A stretch of DNA of 64,000 nt. Source: JACMNW01 sp963708425. GTDB lineage: Bacteria > Pseudomonadota > Alphaproteobacteria > Rhodobacterales > Rhodobacteraceae. Shown in pieces: positions 16,939 through 25,531 of this stretch (positions within the stretch are counted from its first letter, which is position 1; each line of letters starts with the position of its first letter). Where the stretch lies: contig OY970206.1 in the NCBI GenBank assembly GCA_963708425.1, positions 2,976,001 through 3,040,000 on the forward strand, written 5' to 3'. The translations under genes were made by a program, and so were the position numbers. The notes under the pieces are model-generated. The model saw nothing but the letters and a program-made list of their open reading frames with translations. It was not told the DNA's origin and searched no databases.

Positions 16939-18639
16939 ATGAGTAGACGACAGAGACGAGACAGAGAAAGACATGAGATGAAGATCATCGCCGCATCCGT
17001 TGTTCACGACCTTTTCCCCAGCGCCGCTGGAAATGGTCCCAATACCGGCGAATTAGGTTTGCGCAAGGACCGTGATGGTAGTCTTGCTTTCTCGCTCACG
17101 TCAAAAATTTTGGGCAAGTCTCCGGGCGTTCGCGCAATCCAGTTTTTGGGGCTTTTGTCGGTTCCTGAGGGAAAAAGGGCCGGAAAGCCGCTTAGAATTG
17201 CGGAATTCCAGCGAAAATTCGTAAAAGGGACGTTTTCCAAGAATGTGATGGTTAGCGTCCTGTCGATCGGGCGGGGCAACGCGAAAACCGCACTCGCGGC
17301 GGGCTTGGCGCTGGCAGAGGCCGTCGGCGCGCTGCAGGAGCACCCTCAGCCTAAGCGAGAAATCATCGCCGCCGCGCGTAACCGTGACCAGGCGCGTACT
17401 GTCTTCAATTTCGTGGTCGGATTCATTCAAGGACTGCCGCCGGAAGACCAGGCACTCTTTACCATCCGGCGCGGATCAAAGCTCGAGGTCGAATGCGACT
17501 GCTTTGGTGGTGGTCTGATCCGGGTCATCGCCGCTGACGGCAAATCCATTCTGGGCGGTGCCCCGACGTTGGCTATCCTCGACGAACGTGCGGCTTGGGA
17601 TCGTGAGAAAGGCGATAACCTTGAGAACGCGATCATGTCGGGCCTCGGCAAGCGTGATGGCCGGGCTCTGATCATCTCGACCAGCGCACCCGATGACGCT
17701 AACACCTTCTCTCGCTGGCTCGATGATCCGCCACCAGGCACATACGTTCAAGAACATCGCCCGGCCTTTGGCTTGCCTGCCGATGATCTGGAAAGTCTAC
17801 TGCAAGCGAACCCCGGCGCGTCGGAAGGCATCGGGTCGACCCCCGAGTGGCTGGTCTCGCAAGCCCGCCGGGCTATTGCGCGAGGCGGCTCTGCGCTGTC
17901 CAGCTTCCGCAACCTGAATCGGAACGAGCGCACCTCGACCGAGGATCGTTCAGTGCTTGTAACGGTTGATGAATGGATGGCGGCTGAGGTCGCACCGGAT
18001 GATCTGCCACCACGCGACGGACCTTGCATCTTAGGCGTGGATTTGGGCGGCAGTCGCAGCATGTCAGCCGCCGCTTTCTACTGGCCTGACACCGGTAGGC
18101 TTGAAGCCCTCGGCACATTTCCGGCGGCACCGTCGCTGGCAGATCGCGGCGCAGCCGATGGCGTTTCAGACCGCTACGTCCAGATGAACGAGCGGGGCGA
18201 GCTGTCAGTGATGGGCGAAGCGACAGTGCCGGTCGGGCAATGGTTGGCGCAGATCGTCCGGCACTTGGACGGCGCGGAAGTGTCCTGCATTGTCGGCGAC
18301 CGCTTCCGCCATGCCGAATTCACAGAGGCCATGAACGCTGGCGGGCTTGGCCGGGTGCCGTTCATCTGGCGCGGCTTTGGCTGGAAAGATGGATCAGAAG
18401 ACCTCGAGCGCTTTCGCCGCGCGCTGTTCGACGGTGAAGTGAAGGTCGTTCCGTCGATGCTTCTGCGCTTTGCCTTCGCTGATGCGATCACGCTGGTCGA
18501 TCCGGCGGGCAACCACAAGCTGGCAAAGGCACGCAGTCTGGGGCGGATCGACGCCGCTGCGGCCACCGTACTTGCCGTCGCCCAAGGCGCGCGAATGAAG
18601 GCCGCACCCCTGAAGAAGGCTCGCATCGCATGGAGCTGA
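16939..18639 (+). CDS. terL: Phage terminase large subunit
   Basis: The protein has 566 residues. The ATPase half has a variant Walker A (SIGRGNAKTALAAGLALAEA, near residue 108) and Walker B followed by Glu (LAILDERAAWD, near residue 213). The nuclease half has acidic motifs CILGVDLGGSRS, CIVGDRFRHAEF and GRIDAAAATVLAVA. It packages DNA into preformed heads. The ATG at 16939 has AGCAGGG before it; an inner ATG at 16978 is possible. It overlaps the HNH gene by 10 bp. No small terminase subunit is recognised. Confidence 0.9.
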   Translation: MSRRQRRDRERHEMKIIAASVVHDLFPSAAGNGPNTGELGLRKDRDGSLAFSLTSKILGKSPGVRAIQFLGLLSVPEGKRAGKPLRIAEFQRKFVKGTFSKNVMVSVLSIGRGNAKTALAAGLALAEAVGALQEHPQPKREIIAAARNRDQARTVFNFVVGFIQGLPPEDQALFTIRRGSKLEVECDCFGGGLIRVIAADGKSILGGAPTLAILDERAAWDREKGDNLENAIMSGLGKRDGRALIISTSAPDDANTFSRWLDDPPPGTYVQEHRPAFGLPADDLESLLQANPGASEGIGSTPEWLVSQARRAIARGGSALSSFRNLNRNERTSTEDRSVLVTVDEWMAAEVAPDDLPPRDGPCILGVDLGGSRSMSAAAFYWPDTGRLEALGTFPAAPSLADRGAADGVSDRYVQMNERGELSVMGEATVPVGQWLAQIVRHLDGAEVSCIVGDRFRHAEFTEAMNAGGLGRVPFIWRGFGWKDGSEDLERFRRALFDGEVKVVPSMLLRFAFADAITLVDPAGNHKLAKARSLGRIDAAAATVLAVAQGARMKAAPLKKARIAWS

Positions 18640-18983
18640 TCAAGCATCGCCGTCATTCAAAGCAAGTAACTGCCACGCGTCGCTGGCAAGCTCTGCGCCA
18701 CCAAATCCTTGAGCGCGATGGCTGGAAGTGCCGCAGCTGCGGCAGCCGCGGGAGACTTGAAATCGACCATGTAAAGGCGGTCCGGTTAGCCCCGGATCGC
18801 GCGTTCGATCCCCAGAATCTGCAAGCGCTTTGCGGTTCCTGCCACACCAAGAAGACCCGGATCGAGTGCGGTCATTCCGCCCCGGTTCATTCGCCCGAGC
18901 GAGACGCTTGGGCAAAAGCCGTTGCCGATCTGGCCCCGGTTCCATCAACCAAGCAAAAGGAAAAATCATGCTTGATTCTGTGA
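18630..18983 (+). CDS. HNH endonuclease
   Basis: The protein has 117 residues. It has a zinc-binding CRSCG pair, RLEIDHVKAVRL, and NLQALCGSCHTKKT, which make a complete HNH fold. In many phages an HNH protein next to terL is needed for specific cos cleavage during packaging. It overlaps terL upstream and the capsid gene downstream (16 bp). Confidence 0.88.
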   Translation: MELIKHRRHSKQVTATRRWQALRHQILERDGWKCRSCGSRGRLEIDHVKAVRLAPDRAFDPQNLQALCGSCHTKKTRIECGHSAPVHSPERDAWAKAVADLAPVPSTKQKEKSCLIL

Positions 18984-20227
18984 AGATCGCCCGGCGGCAA
19001 AGCGAAATCCGCCAAAGCCTATCGACCTTGGCCGGGAAAGCCCAGCCGACCGAGGACGAAACCCGCTCGATGGAAAGCCTCGATGTGGAGTACCGCACAA
19101 ACGAAACCCGATATCGCGCCGCTCTAATCGCCGAAGATGGTGAACGCCGGGAAGCCGGTGCGCAGTTGCAAACCCGTGCTGGTGGCGAGTGGGAAGCCCT
19201 GGTTGCCGCGTTCGAGCTGCGGCAGGTTGCGCTGCACCTGGACGAAGGCCGCGCGTTGGATGGCCGCACCCTTGAGGTGGTGACCGAACTGCGCAGCCGA
19301 GGTGGCTATCGCGGTACGCCGGTTCCTTGGGCTGCGCTGGAACGCCGCAACACGGTGGCAGCGAACACCCCGAACCCGACGACCACTCGCCCGATTATCG
19401 ACCGGCTTTTCCCGGATTCGGTGGCGGCCAAAATGGGTGCGCAGATGATCGCAATCGAAAGCGGTCTGACCGAGTGGCCTGTGACCACATCGGCGGTTAC
19501 TGCCGGCTGGCAGACGACGGAATCCGGCGCTGTGGCCGGGCCGACGCAATTCACCACTGTGGACAAGGCGCTTGCGCCGAACAACACCCTGGGCATTCGC
19601 ATGGCAATCAGCCGCCGGGCTATGCTGCAGACCGGCGCTGGCCTCGAGGAAGCGGTTCGCCGTGACATGAACGGGGCCATTCAACAGGCCCTTGATGCGG
19701 CGATCTTCCGGGGTGCCGGTGCTTCCGGCGAACCTCTGGGGGTGCTGACCACGCCCGCTACATACGGGATCACCGCCACGGCGATTGCGGCTGCCGGAAC
19801 TTGGGCGATCTTCCGGGCGGCAATTGCCCGCTTCATGGCCGCCAATGCCGCGACGGGGCCCGGCTCGGTCAAGCTGATGATGCGGCCTGAGGTGTGGGCG
19901 TACATGGATGGGGCGCTGATCACTTCGACGGCAGTTTCGGAATGGGATCGCATGGTCGCACAAGTCGGTGCGGACAACATCGTTCTTGCGACGAACGCCC
20001 TTGCCGTTCCGACAGGCTCGCCGCTTGCCTCGACGGCTCTGCTGACCACCAACGCTGGTGGGATTGCCCCGATCTACGTCGGCATGTGGGGCGCAGTCGA
20101 CCTGATCCGTGACCCGTTTTCTGACGCGGCGAGCGGCGGTCTACGGTTGACCGCGCTGACCACGGCGGATGTGACGGTTGCGCGTGGTGCGCAGCTGGAA
20201 ATCCTGACCGGCGTTCGGCAAGCCTGA
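18968..20227 (+). CDS. HK97-type major capsid protein
   Basis: The protein has 419 residues; the ATG at 18968 follows AAAAGG. An N-terminal helical segment (about residues 1-110, with charged KIARRQSEIRQSL) is the likely scaffold or delta domain. The HK97 fold follows: WPVTTSAVTAGWQTTESGA, the NTLGIRMAISRRAMLQTG region, RRDMNGAIQQALDAAIF, and a C-terminal RDPFSDAASGGLRLTALTTADVTV. The protease encoded next probably removes the N-terminal part. The frame extends upstream to 18830 over the HNH gene, but without a start signal. Confidence 0.88.
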   Translation: MLDSVKIARRQSEIRQSLSTLAGKAQPTEDETRSMESLDVEYRTNETRYRAALIAEDGERREAGAQLQTRAGGEWEALVAAFELRQVALHLDEGRALDGRTLEVVTELRSRGGYRGTPVPWAALERRNTVAANTPNPTTTRPIIDRLFPDSVAAKMGAQMIAIESGLTEWPVTTSAVTAGWQTTESGAVAGPTQFTTVDKALAPNNTLGIRMAISRRAMLQTGAGLEEAVRRDMNGAIQQALDAAIFRGAGASGEPLGVLTTPATYGITATAIAAAGTWAIFRAAIARFMAANAATGPGSVKLMMRPEVWAYMDGALITSTAVSEWDRMVAQVGADNIVLATNALAVPTGSPLASTALLTTNAGGIAPIYVGMWGAVDLIRDPFSDAASGGLRLTALTTADVTVARGAQLEILTGVRQA

Positions 20228-20784
20228 TGCTTTGGGGAGCGTCTCTCGGCGGGTTTGAGCTGCGCAGCGAGGGCGGGGAAACCCGCCTTCGGGCAACGTT
20301 CCCCTATGGCGCGGAAACCGAGCTTGCACCTGGGCGGCGGGAAGTCATTGCTGCCCGGGCCTTTGCTGACCGGATCGAGGCAGGCGAGGATATCCACCTG
20401 CTTTCTGGGCACGACTATGAAAAGCCTCTCGCCTCACGGGCGGCGGGCACGCTCACCTTGCGCGACACTGACGCGGCACTTGTGCTCGAGGCGCGGGTTG
20501 ACGGGGGCACCAGCTGGGCGCGTGACTTCCTTGCCGCCCATGCCGCTGGCCTTATCAGGGGTCTGTCCCCGGGCTTTCGCGTCCCGGAAGGTGGCGAGCG
20601 GATCGAGCGGAGCGGCACCGGCCTATTGCGGACGATCATACGGGCATCGCTTTTCGAGCTGAGCACCGTCACGGTCCCGGCCTATCCGCAAGCGCAGATC
20701 GAGGCCCGCGCGTGGTGCGCAGATGGCGTCCAGAGTGACCCTGCGACCGGGCTTGGCCGCACCCTTAACCGTTGGAGGCTCTGA
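20227..20784 (+). CDS. HK97-family prohead protease
   Basis: The protein has 185 residues, starting one base inside the capsid stop (TGATG). The catalytic His is likely in LLSGHDYEKPLAS and the Ser in IRGLSPGFRVPE; ELSTVTVPAYPQAQI is the typical C-terminal family motif. It matures the capsid shell. In many phages the order is portal, protease, capsid; here it is capsid, protease, portal. Confidence 0.88.
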   Translation: MLWGASLGGFELRSEGGETRLRATFPYGAETELAPGRREVIAARAFADRIEAGEDIHLLSGHDYEKPLASRAAGTLTLRDTDAALVLEARVDGGTSWARDFLAAHAAGLIRGLSPGFRVPEGGERIERSGTGLLRTIIRASLFELSTVTVPAYPQAQIEARAWCADGVQSDPATGLGRTLNRWRL

Positions 20785-20785
20785 T

Positions 20786-21865
20786 ATGGGTTTTATTGAC
20801 ATGTTTCGTCGCAAACCGGCAGAACAGCGCAGCTCTGGCACCGGCTACACCGCCGCAATCATGGCGGCGCGTCAAAGCTGGATCAGTGGAACGTCTGGAA
20901 TCGGCGAGCTGACCGCCACGGTTCAGTCTTGCGTGAGTTTTTGGGAAAGCGCTTTTGCCTTGGCTGATGTGCAGGGAACTGACTTTTTGACCAGGCCGGT
21001 TATGGCGCTTATTGCCCGCTCTGTCGCCCTGCGGGGGGAGTCCGTGATGCTGGTCACCAGCGACGGCCTAGTGCCCTGCAGCGACTGGGAGGTGTCCACC
21101 CGGAACGGAATTCCACGCGCGTACCGCGTAAGCGTGCCGGAGGCGGGCGGCGCACGATCACAGACAGCACTTGCGGGTGAGGTCCTGCACTTTCGCATCG
21201 GTAGCGACATGGCTGCCCCTTGGTCAGGCACCGCCCCCCTTCGCCGATCACCATTGACGGCCGAGCTGCTGCACCAGGTCGAAAGCGCCCTTCGCGACGT
21301 CTACCGCGATGCACCCATCGGCTCGCTGATTATCCCTCTGCCGGATAGCGGGGCAGATGACATGGAGACGATGCGCGCGGCGTTTCGCGGGAAGCGGGGA
21401 TCCTCTCTTGTGGTCGAGGGCGTTGCGCAGGCGACGGCGGCAGGGATGCACCCGAACCTCGGCAAGTCACCCGACCAGCTCAGCCCCGACCTATCCAAGA
21501 GCATGACGGGCGAGACGCTTGAGGCGGCGCGTGATGCAATCGCCATGGCCTTCGGTGTCCTGCCAGGCTTAATGAACAGAGGCACCACCGGCCCGATGGT
21601 TCGCGAGGCACAGCGCCATCTTGCGGGATGGGTGCTGCAGCCGATGGCCGAACTCTTGGCAGAGGAAGCAAGCGCCAAGCTGGGCAGCGCCGTGGTGATC
21701 GACGTTGGCAGGCCCCTGCAGGCATTTGACGCAGGCGGTCGCGCGCGGGCTTTGGCCCAAATCATCGATGCCATGGGGCGGGCTAAGGAACTTGGCCTTT
21801 CACCGGCACAGCTGGAATCGGCGCTCTTGTCGGTGAACTTTGGGGGCGGGGATCAATTGGCATGA
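20786..21865 (+). CDS. Phage portal protein (HK97 type)
   Basis: The protein has 359 residues from MGFIDMFRRKPAEQRS, with GGAGG upstream. The family core is visible: VSFWESAFALADVQG, VLHFRIGSDMAAPWSGTAPL, MTGETLEAARDAIAMAFGVLPGLM, and LLAEEASAKLGSAVVIDV. It forms the twelvefold ring at the head vertex through which DNA enters. It is slightly short for a portal, mainly at the C-terminus, as is seen in compact elements. Confidence 0.86.
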   Translation: MGFIDMFRRKPAEQRSSGTGYTAAIMAARQSWISGTSGIGELTATVQSCVSFWESAFALADVQGTDFLTRPVMALIARSVALRGESVMLVTSDGLVPCSDWEVSTRNGIPRAYRVSVPEAGGARSQTALAGEVLHFRIGSDMAAPWSGTAPLRRSPLTAELLHQVESALRDVYRDAPIGSLIIPLPDSGADDMETMRAAFRGKRGSSLVVEGVAQATAAGMHPNLGKSPDQLSPDLSKSMTGETLEAARDAIAMAFGVLPGLMNRGTTGPMVREAQRHLAGWVLQPMAELLAEEASAKLGSAVVIDVGRPLQAFDAGGRARALAQIIDAMGRAKELGLSPAQLESALLSVNFGGGDQLA

Positions 21866-22443
21866 ATAGATCGGCAGTCCGAGCGTTTGCGGCAAAAAGC
21901 GCCAAGCTTTCTCTTCCAGCTAGATATGGCTTGGCAAAACAAACTGTGGAGCAACTTAAATTTGCGGACTTCGACGCCGAAGAGTTTGCGGTGTCTAGCG
22001 CGCTGTCCACCCTAGCAAGCCGAGGAGTTTGGTTTCACGGAGGCATTTTAGGGCTGTCGGTTGGGGACAATTTACTTCCGGCAAGATTGACCGCGCAAGA
22101 CCCTAGAAAGTGTGGCAAGGCTTGTGTTGAACGCGGGAATTATGTTTTCATAACGCCGCTTCTCGCCACCGCCTCGCTTTATGCAAACCTAGCCAATGGC
22201 AGCGTATATATTGTTCAGCCATCAGGTAGCGTTGCGGTAGACCCCGCCGAAATCCGCGCCATCCAGTTGCTTCGAAAGACTTACGCACCGATGGAAACCT
22301 TGTGGAAAGCGGGGCCGAAAGTCGTCGCAAAAGCGATGGTTCCGTTCGTTCAGGGCTACACCTGCGAATCTGCGCTTATTGTTGGAAAACAGGGCTTGGC
22401 CCTGTCTGCGGTAAATTGGGGTGGGGGTGATACAAATGCCTAA
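21862..22443 (+). CDS. Arr-like ADP-ribosyltransferase-fold protein (putative)
   Basis: The protein has 193 residues, overlapping the portal gene by ATGA. GVWFHGGILGLSVGDNLLP, then NYVFITPLLATASLYA, then GSVYIVQPSGSVAVDPAE follows the order seen in rifampin ADP-ribosyltransferase (Arr): a YHG-type strand, a VYLT strand followed by a helix, and an IYxVxPxGxxxxDP strand. This is the basis of the call; overall similarity is modest. Arr proteins modify small molecules, and related folds act as toxins. The gene has lower G+C than its neighbours and is not a usual head gene, so I see it as cargo. It could interfere with a helper phage or with host RNA polymerase; that is speculation. Confidence 0.55.
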   Translation: MNRSAVRAFAAKSAKLSLPARYGLAKQTVEQLKFADFDAEEFAVSSALSTLASRGVWFHGGILGLSVGDNLLPARLTAQDPRKCGKACVERGNYVFITPLLATASLYANLANGSVYIVQPSGSVAVDPAEIRAIQLLRKTYAPMETLWKAGPKVVAKAMVPFVQGYTCESALIVGKQGLALSAVNWGGGDTNA

Positions 22444-22657
22444 CCAAAAAGAGACAGCCGACATTGCGATTTATCCACTCACTTACATCCGCACCTGCCG
22501 GGTGAAAGGCGAGCCTGATACTGTGATTCTGGAACTCAGCTCAGGGTCAGATGTGCGGCACTACAGCCTTGCCCTATCAGACCTTGCGGGATTGGCGCAG
22601 CGACTGGCGCAAGATGCCAGTGTTTTGAACGCCATGATACCAGTGCGATTCACCTAA
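22436..22657 (+). CDS. Hypothetical small protein, last gene of head operon
   Basis: The protein has 73 residues from MPNQKETADIAIYPL. It overlaps the end of the Arr-like gene by 8 bp. It reads as beta strands followed by a short helix (DTVILELSSGSDVRHYSL, LSDLAGLAQRLAQDA). No domain is recognised. Its tight coupling suggests it works with the Arr-like protein, perhaps as a partner or antidote, but nothing in the sequence proves this. Confidence 0.6.
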   Translation: MPNQKETADIAIYPLTYIRTCRVKGEPDTVILELSSGSDVRHYSLALSDLAGLAQRLAQDASVLNAMIPVRFT

Positions 22658-22682
22658 AATCGGTTGGTGACGTTCAATATGG

Positions 22683-22705
22683 GCCGGGCGGAGATGCTGC
22701 CCGGC
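22683..22705. terminator. Hairpin between convergent operon end and repressor gene
   Basis: GCCGGGC (22683-22689), a 9-base loop and GCCCGGC (22699-22705) lie exactly between the last rightward gene and the stop of the leftward repressor gene. There is no clear T tract, so termination efficiency is uncertain. Confidence 0.5.
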
Positions 22706-22706
22706 G

Positions 22707-22943
22707 TTACTCTTTGCGCAGGCGGACACCGGCACCCCCACCATTTTCTGGGAGAAATATCACGCCAGCGGCCTCGAGGGCCACTTTTGCCTTATTCAAT
22801 GTATCTAGCCGGATACGCATCACTGATGCACCGGCTGCTTCCATATTTCGAATGGTGTTTACGCTTAGCCCCGCCAATTCTGCCAATTTAACCTGCTCTA
22901 TCCCGGCTAAGGCTCGGGCCGCTTTGAGTTGGTTTCCAGTCAT
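22707..22943 (-). CDS. XRE-family HTH transcriptional regulator (element repressor)
   Basis: The protein has 78 residues. LKAARALAGIEQVKLAELAGLSVNTIRNMEA is a clear Cro/C1-type helix-turn-helix, and the rest is a short tail (LNKAKVALEAAGVIFLPENGG) typical of mini-repressors in alphaproteobacterial prophages. It is the only leftward gene in the element and faces a divergent promoter region with two GGTAT-type dyads. It most likely controls the rightward operon that includes the integrase gene. Confidence 0.82.
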   Translation of the reverse strand: MTGNQLKAARALAGIEQVKLAELAGLSVNTIRNMEAAGASVMRIRLDTLNKAKVALEAAGVIFLPENGGGAGVRLRKE

Positions 22944-22948
22944 AATTG

Positions 22949-23009
22949 GGTATCATACCTATTTTTATGGTTGACAGCGCCAAATAGGCGCGGATATGGT
23001 TACTATACC
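22949..23009. promoter_or_regulatory. Divergent control region: two operators and a rightward promoter
   Basis: GGTATCATACC at 22949-22959 is a perfect dyad 5 bp from the repressor start. GGTTACTATACC at 22998-23009 is a degenerate second copy. Between them TTGACA (22971-22976) is followed 18 bases later by TATGGT, a plausible rightward promoter whose -10 touches the second operator. The spacer contains GCGCC-AAATA-GGCGC. The arrangement fits a repressor that binds both sites to control itself and the rightward genes. Confidence 0.55.
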
Positions 23010-23046
23010 TAAGTAAATATATCCTGCAACTAAAAGGAATACCACA

Positions 23047-23247
23047 ATGCGTCTTCAAACCCCTAGTCGGGGAACTCCCCCGGTTTGCCTTCTCTCAGCC
23101 GACGAGCGCGACGAAATTCGCGATCACCTTACCCTTGCACTGGACACCTTGGAATCTGGTCCGATGGATCACATGGGCTTACGCCACCTCGTCGCCTATC
23201 AGCGGGCGGCATTGAAGGTGCTACACATGAAACCGGGGGTGCAGTGA
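23047..23247 (+). CDS. Hypothetical small protein, first gene of rightward operon
   Basis: The protein has 66 residues from MRLQTPSRGTPPVC. TAAAAGGAA lies upstream of the ATG. The helical LSADERDEIRDHLTLALDTLESG has no recognised domain. As the first gene behind the regulated promoter it could be an early regulator. It overlaps the next gene by one base. Confidence 0.6.
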   Translation: MRLQTPSRGTPPVCLLSADERDEIRDHLTLALDTLESGPMDHMGLRHLVAYQRAALKVLHMKPGVQ

Positions 23248-23492
23248 TGATGGAGGGAAAAGAAGAGGTGCTTCTTGCGTACTCAGGCGCGGCAACGATG
23301 AAATACGGAATGGAAGGCGCTGCGGATCGGATCGAGATCGCAAAAGGGCTTCTGGCCGCGCTCACTGAAGTGATGAAGTCGCGCGATGACGATAAGATCG
23401 TTCACGCGCTGATCCAATCTGTCGGTCACGAACTTGACGCGGGGCGGTTATTGCTGGATGCGGCACGCGACGTGCTTGCCAATGTGTTTTGA
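23247..23492 (+). CDS. Hypothetical small helical protein
   Basis: The protein has 81 residues from MMEGKEEVLLAYSGAAT. The ATG overlaps the previous stop (TGATG). It is wholly helical by eye (ADRIEIAKGLLAALTEVMKS, IQSVGHELDAGRLLLDAARDVL). No domain is recognised. Confidence 0.6.
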   Translation: MMEGKEEVLLAYSGAATMKYGMEGAADRIEIAKGLLAALTEVMKSRDDDKIVHALIQSVGHELDAGRLLLDAARDVLANVF

Positions 23493-23595
23493 TGCTTGAG
23501 GCACTCTAGGAAAATTGCAAAAATCCGCAATCTTTCTATTTGATCATGGCACAAATAGTCTTGACGGATGTTTATTCGTGCAGCATACAGATAGA

Positions 23596-24231
23596 ATGAA
23601 ATCAGCAGCCTTTAATAAGCTCATTGCCGACGCGCTGACTACACCGGAAATCTCGGTGATCGTTTATGCACGCCGTCTGAAAGAGGCCGGTTTGATGACC
23701 ACCGGGGCGCGCGGGCGGAATGCCCCCGAAATGACACCGTTGGACGCAGCTCGTTTGACACTTGCGATCCTGACGACTGATAGCCCGCTGCATTGCGTTG
23801 AACGGGTGCGGCGGTTCGGTTCGATCAAGTATTCCCCCAATTTTAAGACATTCTATCGGGGCTATGAAACGATCCAGCCCGATCACTTTGATCGCCTTTT
23901 TGAAGGTGAAACCTTGGAAGAGGTACTAGCCTATATGTTCGGACTGCCTGCTTCTGTGGGCATCGAAGAAAGCTGCAAGTGGTTTGATAAAAACGTATTT
24001 CATTTGCGTGTCTGTGACTTTGACGTGTTGGCCGAACTCTTCCAAGTGAAGTGGGAAGGCAAAGAAATCATCGGCGAGCTTGTTGTTCCCTTCAAGGGTC
24101 AGATTCACGTTGAAGGCTTTGCCATTATCAAGGGCGGTGTCCGCACGGAACGTTCTATCTCGGGCATGAGCTTTTTGTCGATAGGAATAGGGCTTGCGTC
24201 CGACAGCCCCGCCGAAACGGAGGATGCATGA
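23596..24231 (+). CDS. Hypothetical element protein with winged-helix-like N-terminus
   Basis: The protein has 211 residues from MKSAAFNKLIADALTT. The N-terminal 70 residues (ALTTPEISVIVYARRLKEAGLM, RGRNAPEMTPLDAARLTLAIL) look like a DNA-binding winged helix. The C-terminal half is mixed and ends with strands (IIGELVVPFKGQIHVEGFAI). The frame is open to 23515, but TTGACG at about 23561 and CATACA 17 bases later could form a promoter with its start near 23596, so the shorter form is preferred. It could be a regulator or replication-linked protein; the function is unknown. The stop overlaps the next small gene. Confidence 0.6.
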   Translation: MKSAAFNKLIADALTTPEISVIVYARRLKEAGLMTTGARGRNAPEMTPLDAARLTLAILTTDSPLHCVERVRRFGSIKYSPNFKTFYRGYETIQPDHFDRLFEGETLEEVLAYMFGLPASVGIEESCKWFDKNVFHLRVCDFDVLAELFQVKWEGKEIIGELVVPFKGQIHVEGFAIIKGGVRTERSISGMSFLSIGIGLASDSPAETEDA

Positions 24232-24404
24232 TGGCAAACCGCCGCTCTACAGTCTCTCAATCTGACATCACAAAAGTGCTTAGGGCTTTTCGTGCCGAAG
24301 GCCAACCCATGCCCCAAATTGTGATTGAACTGGATCGTATGACTGTTTCTCCGATGTTTGAAACGGCTGGCAAAGCTGAGCCTAATCCGTGGGATCAGCC
24401 ATGA
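24231..24404 (+). CDS. Small xis-like protein upstream of integrase
   Basis: The protein has 57 residues from MANRRSTVSQSDITK; an alternative ATG lies three bases upstream. SQSDITKVLRAFRAEG followed by PQIVIELDRMTV resembles the very small proteins often found directly before integrases in Rhodobacteraceae. It overlaps both neighbours (TGATG upstream; ATGA with the integrase). An excisionase or integrase-accessory role is plausible from position but not shown. Confidence 0.6.
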   Translation: MANRRSTVSQSDITKVLRAFRAEGQPMPQIVIELDRMTVSPMFETAGKAEPNPWDQP

Positions 24405-25519
24405 AACAGAAACGCCAGTTTCCCGGTGCATCGCCCTACACCGACCGCCACGGCCAACGGCGCTGGCGGTATCGCAAAGGCGGCTTTTCGCGTGAATTGG
24501 GTACATCTTACGGATCAATTGATTTTGTCCAACGTTATGAAGCCGCTATGCTCGAGCATCGCACTGGCAAGACAAACGGGGTAGGGGCCACAAAAAGCAT
24601 TCCCGGTTCGGTAAATGATCTTGTTGCGTCCTGGTATCAATCGCCGGAGTGGGGTGGTTTGGCTGATCTGACCAAGAAAACATATCGCGGGCTTGTGGAG
24701 CCGTTCCGGCAAAAGCATGGCGACAAGCCTGTCAACCGCCTTGAGCGCCGTCACGTGATGGGCTTTCTTGCCGAGAAGTCGGAAACCCCATCTGCCGCGA
24801 ACAACCTGCGCAAGCGGCTTGGTCAGTTGCTTGACCACGCCATAGCTTTGGACTGGATCAAGGCGAACCCGGCGCGGTTGACCAAAGCATACAAGATCAC
24901 TGGCAATGGCTTCCATGCTTGGGATGAAGGCGAAATAGCGCAGTTTTTCAAGGTGCATGAACTGGGCACTGTGGCGCATCGCGCCGTCACGCTGATGCTT
25001 TACACAGGCGCAGCGCGGGTTGACGCGGTGAAGCTGGGGCCGATGAACATGAAGGGTGGACGGCTTGAGTATCGCCGCCAAAAGACCGCCAAGACAAACG
25101 GTATGCTTGTCAGCATCCCGCTTCACCCTGATCTTGCAGACGTTCTTGCAACCTGCACCCTTGATCGGCCCTTTCTTGCGACCGCTTATGGCAAAAGCCG
25201 TTCGCCCGATGGTCTGGGCAATCTGATGCGCGATTGGTGCGATAAGGCGGGCCTGCCCGAATGTTCCGCGCATGGCTTGCGCAAAGCCTGCGCCCGGCGC
25301 TTGGCAGAGGCAGGGGCCACCGCCCATGAAATTATGGCAGTAACTGGCCACAAAACACTGGCCGAAGTGCAGCGTTACACTGAAACTGCGTTACGCGAAG
25401 GGCTGGCTGATTCAGCTCATTCCAAGCTGCTTTCCCGGCCAAATCGCGAACAAACTGTGGTGAACCTGCCCCATAGGTTCGCCGCAAATTCCACCCATGC
25501 ACTTGAAAATAAAGGATAA
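24401..25519 (+). CDS. int: Tyrosine-type site-specific integrase
   Basis: The protein has 372 residues from MKQKRQFPGASPYTDR. An N-terminal arm-binding part and a core-binding domain (VNDLVASWYQSPEW, FLAEKSETPSAANNLRKRL) precede the catalytic domain. Catalytic residues can be read: Arg in YTGAARVDAVKL, HGLRKACARRL, the His of VTGHKTLAEV, and Tyr in QRYTETA. It inserts the element at the tRNA 3' end 12 bp downstream. In a joined circle its stop would lie 4 bp before the ATG of the first head gene. The frame starts upstream at 24389, but the ATG at 24401 overlaps the previous stop (ATGA). Confidence 0.93.
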   Translation: MKQKRQFPGASPYTDRHGQRRWRYRKGGFSRELGTSYGSIDFVQRYEAAMLEHRTGKTNGVGATKSIPGSVNDLVASWYQSPEWGGLADLTKKTYRGLVEPFRQKHGDKPVNRLERRHVMGFLAEKSETPSAANNLRKRLGQLLDHAIALDWIKANPARLTKAYKITGNGFHAWDEGEIAQFFKVHELGTVAHRAVTLMLYTGAARVDAVKLGPMNMKGGRLEYRRQKTAKTNGMLVSIPLHPDLADVLATCTLDRPFLATAYGKSRSPDGLGNLMRDWCDKAGLPECSAHGLRKACARRLAEAGATAHEIMAVTGHKTLAEVQRYTETALREGLADSAHSKLLSRPNREQTVVNLPHRFAANSTHALENKG

Positions 25520-25531
25520 TAAGATGGGGTT

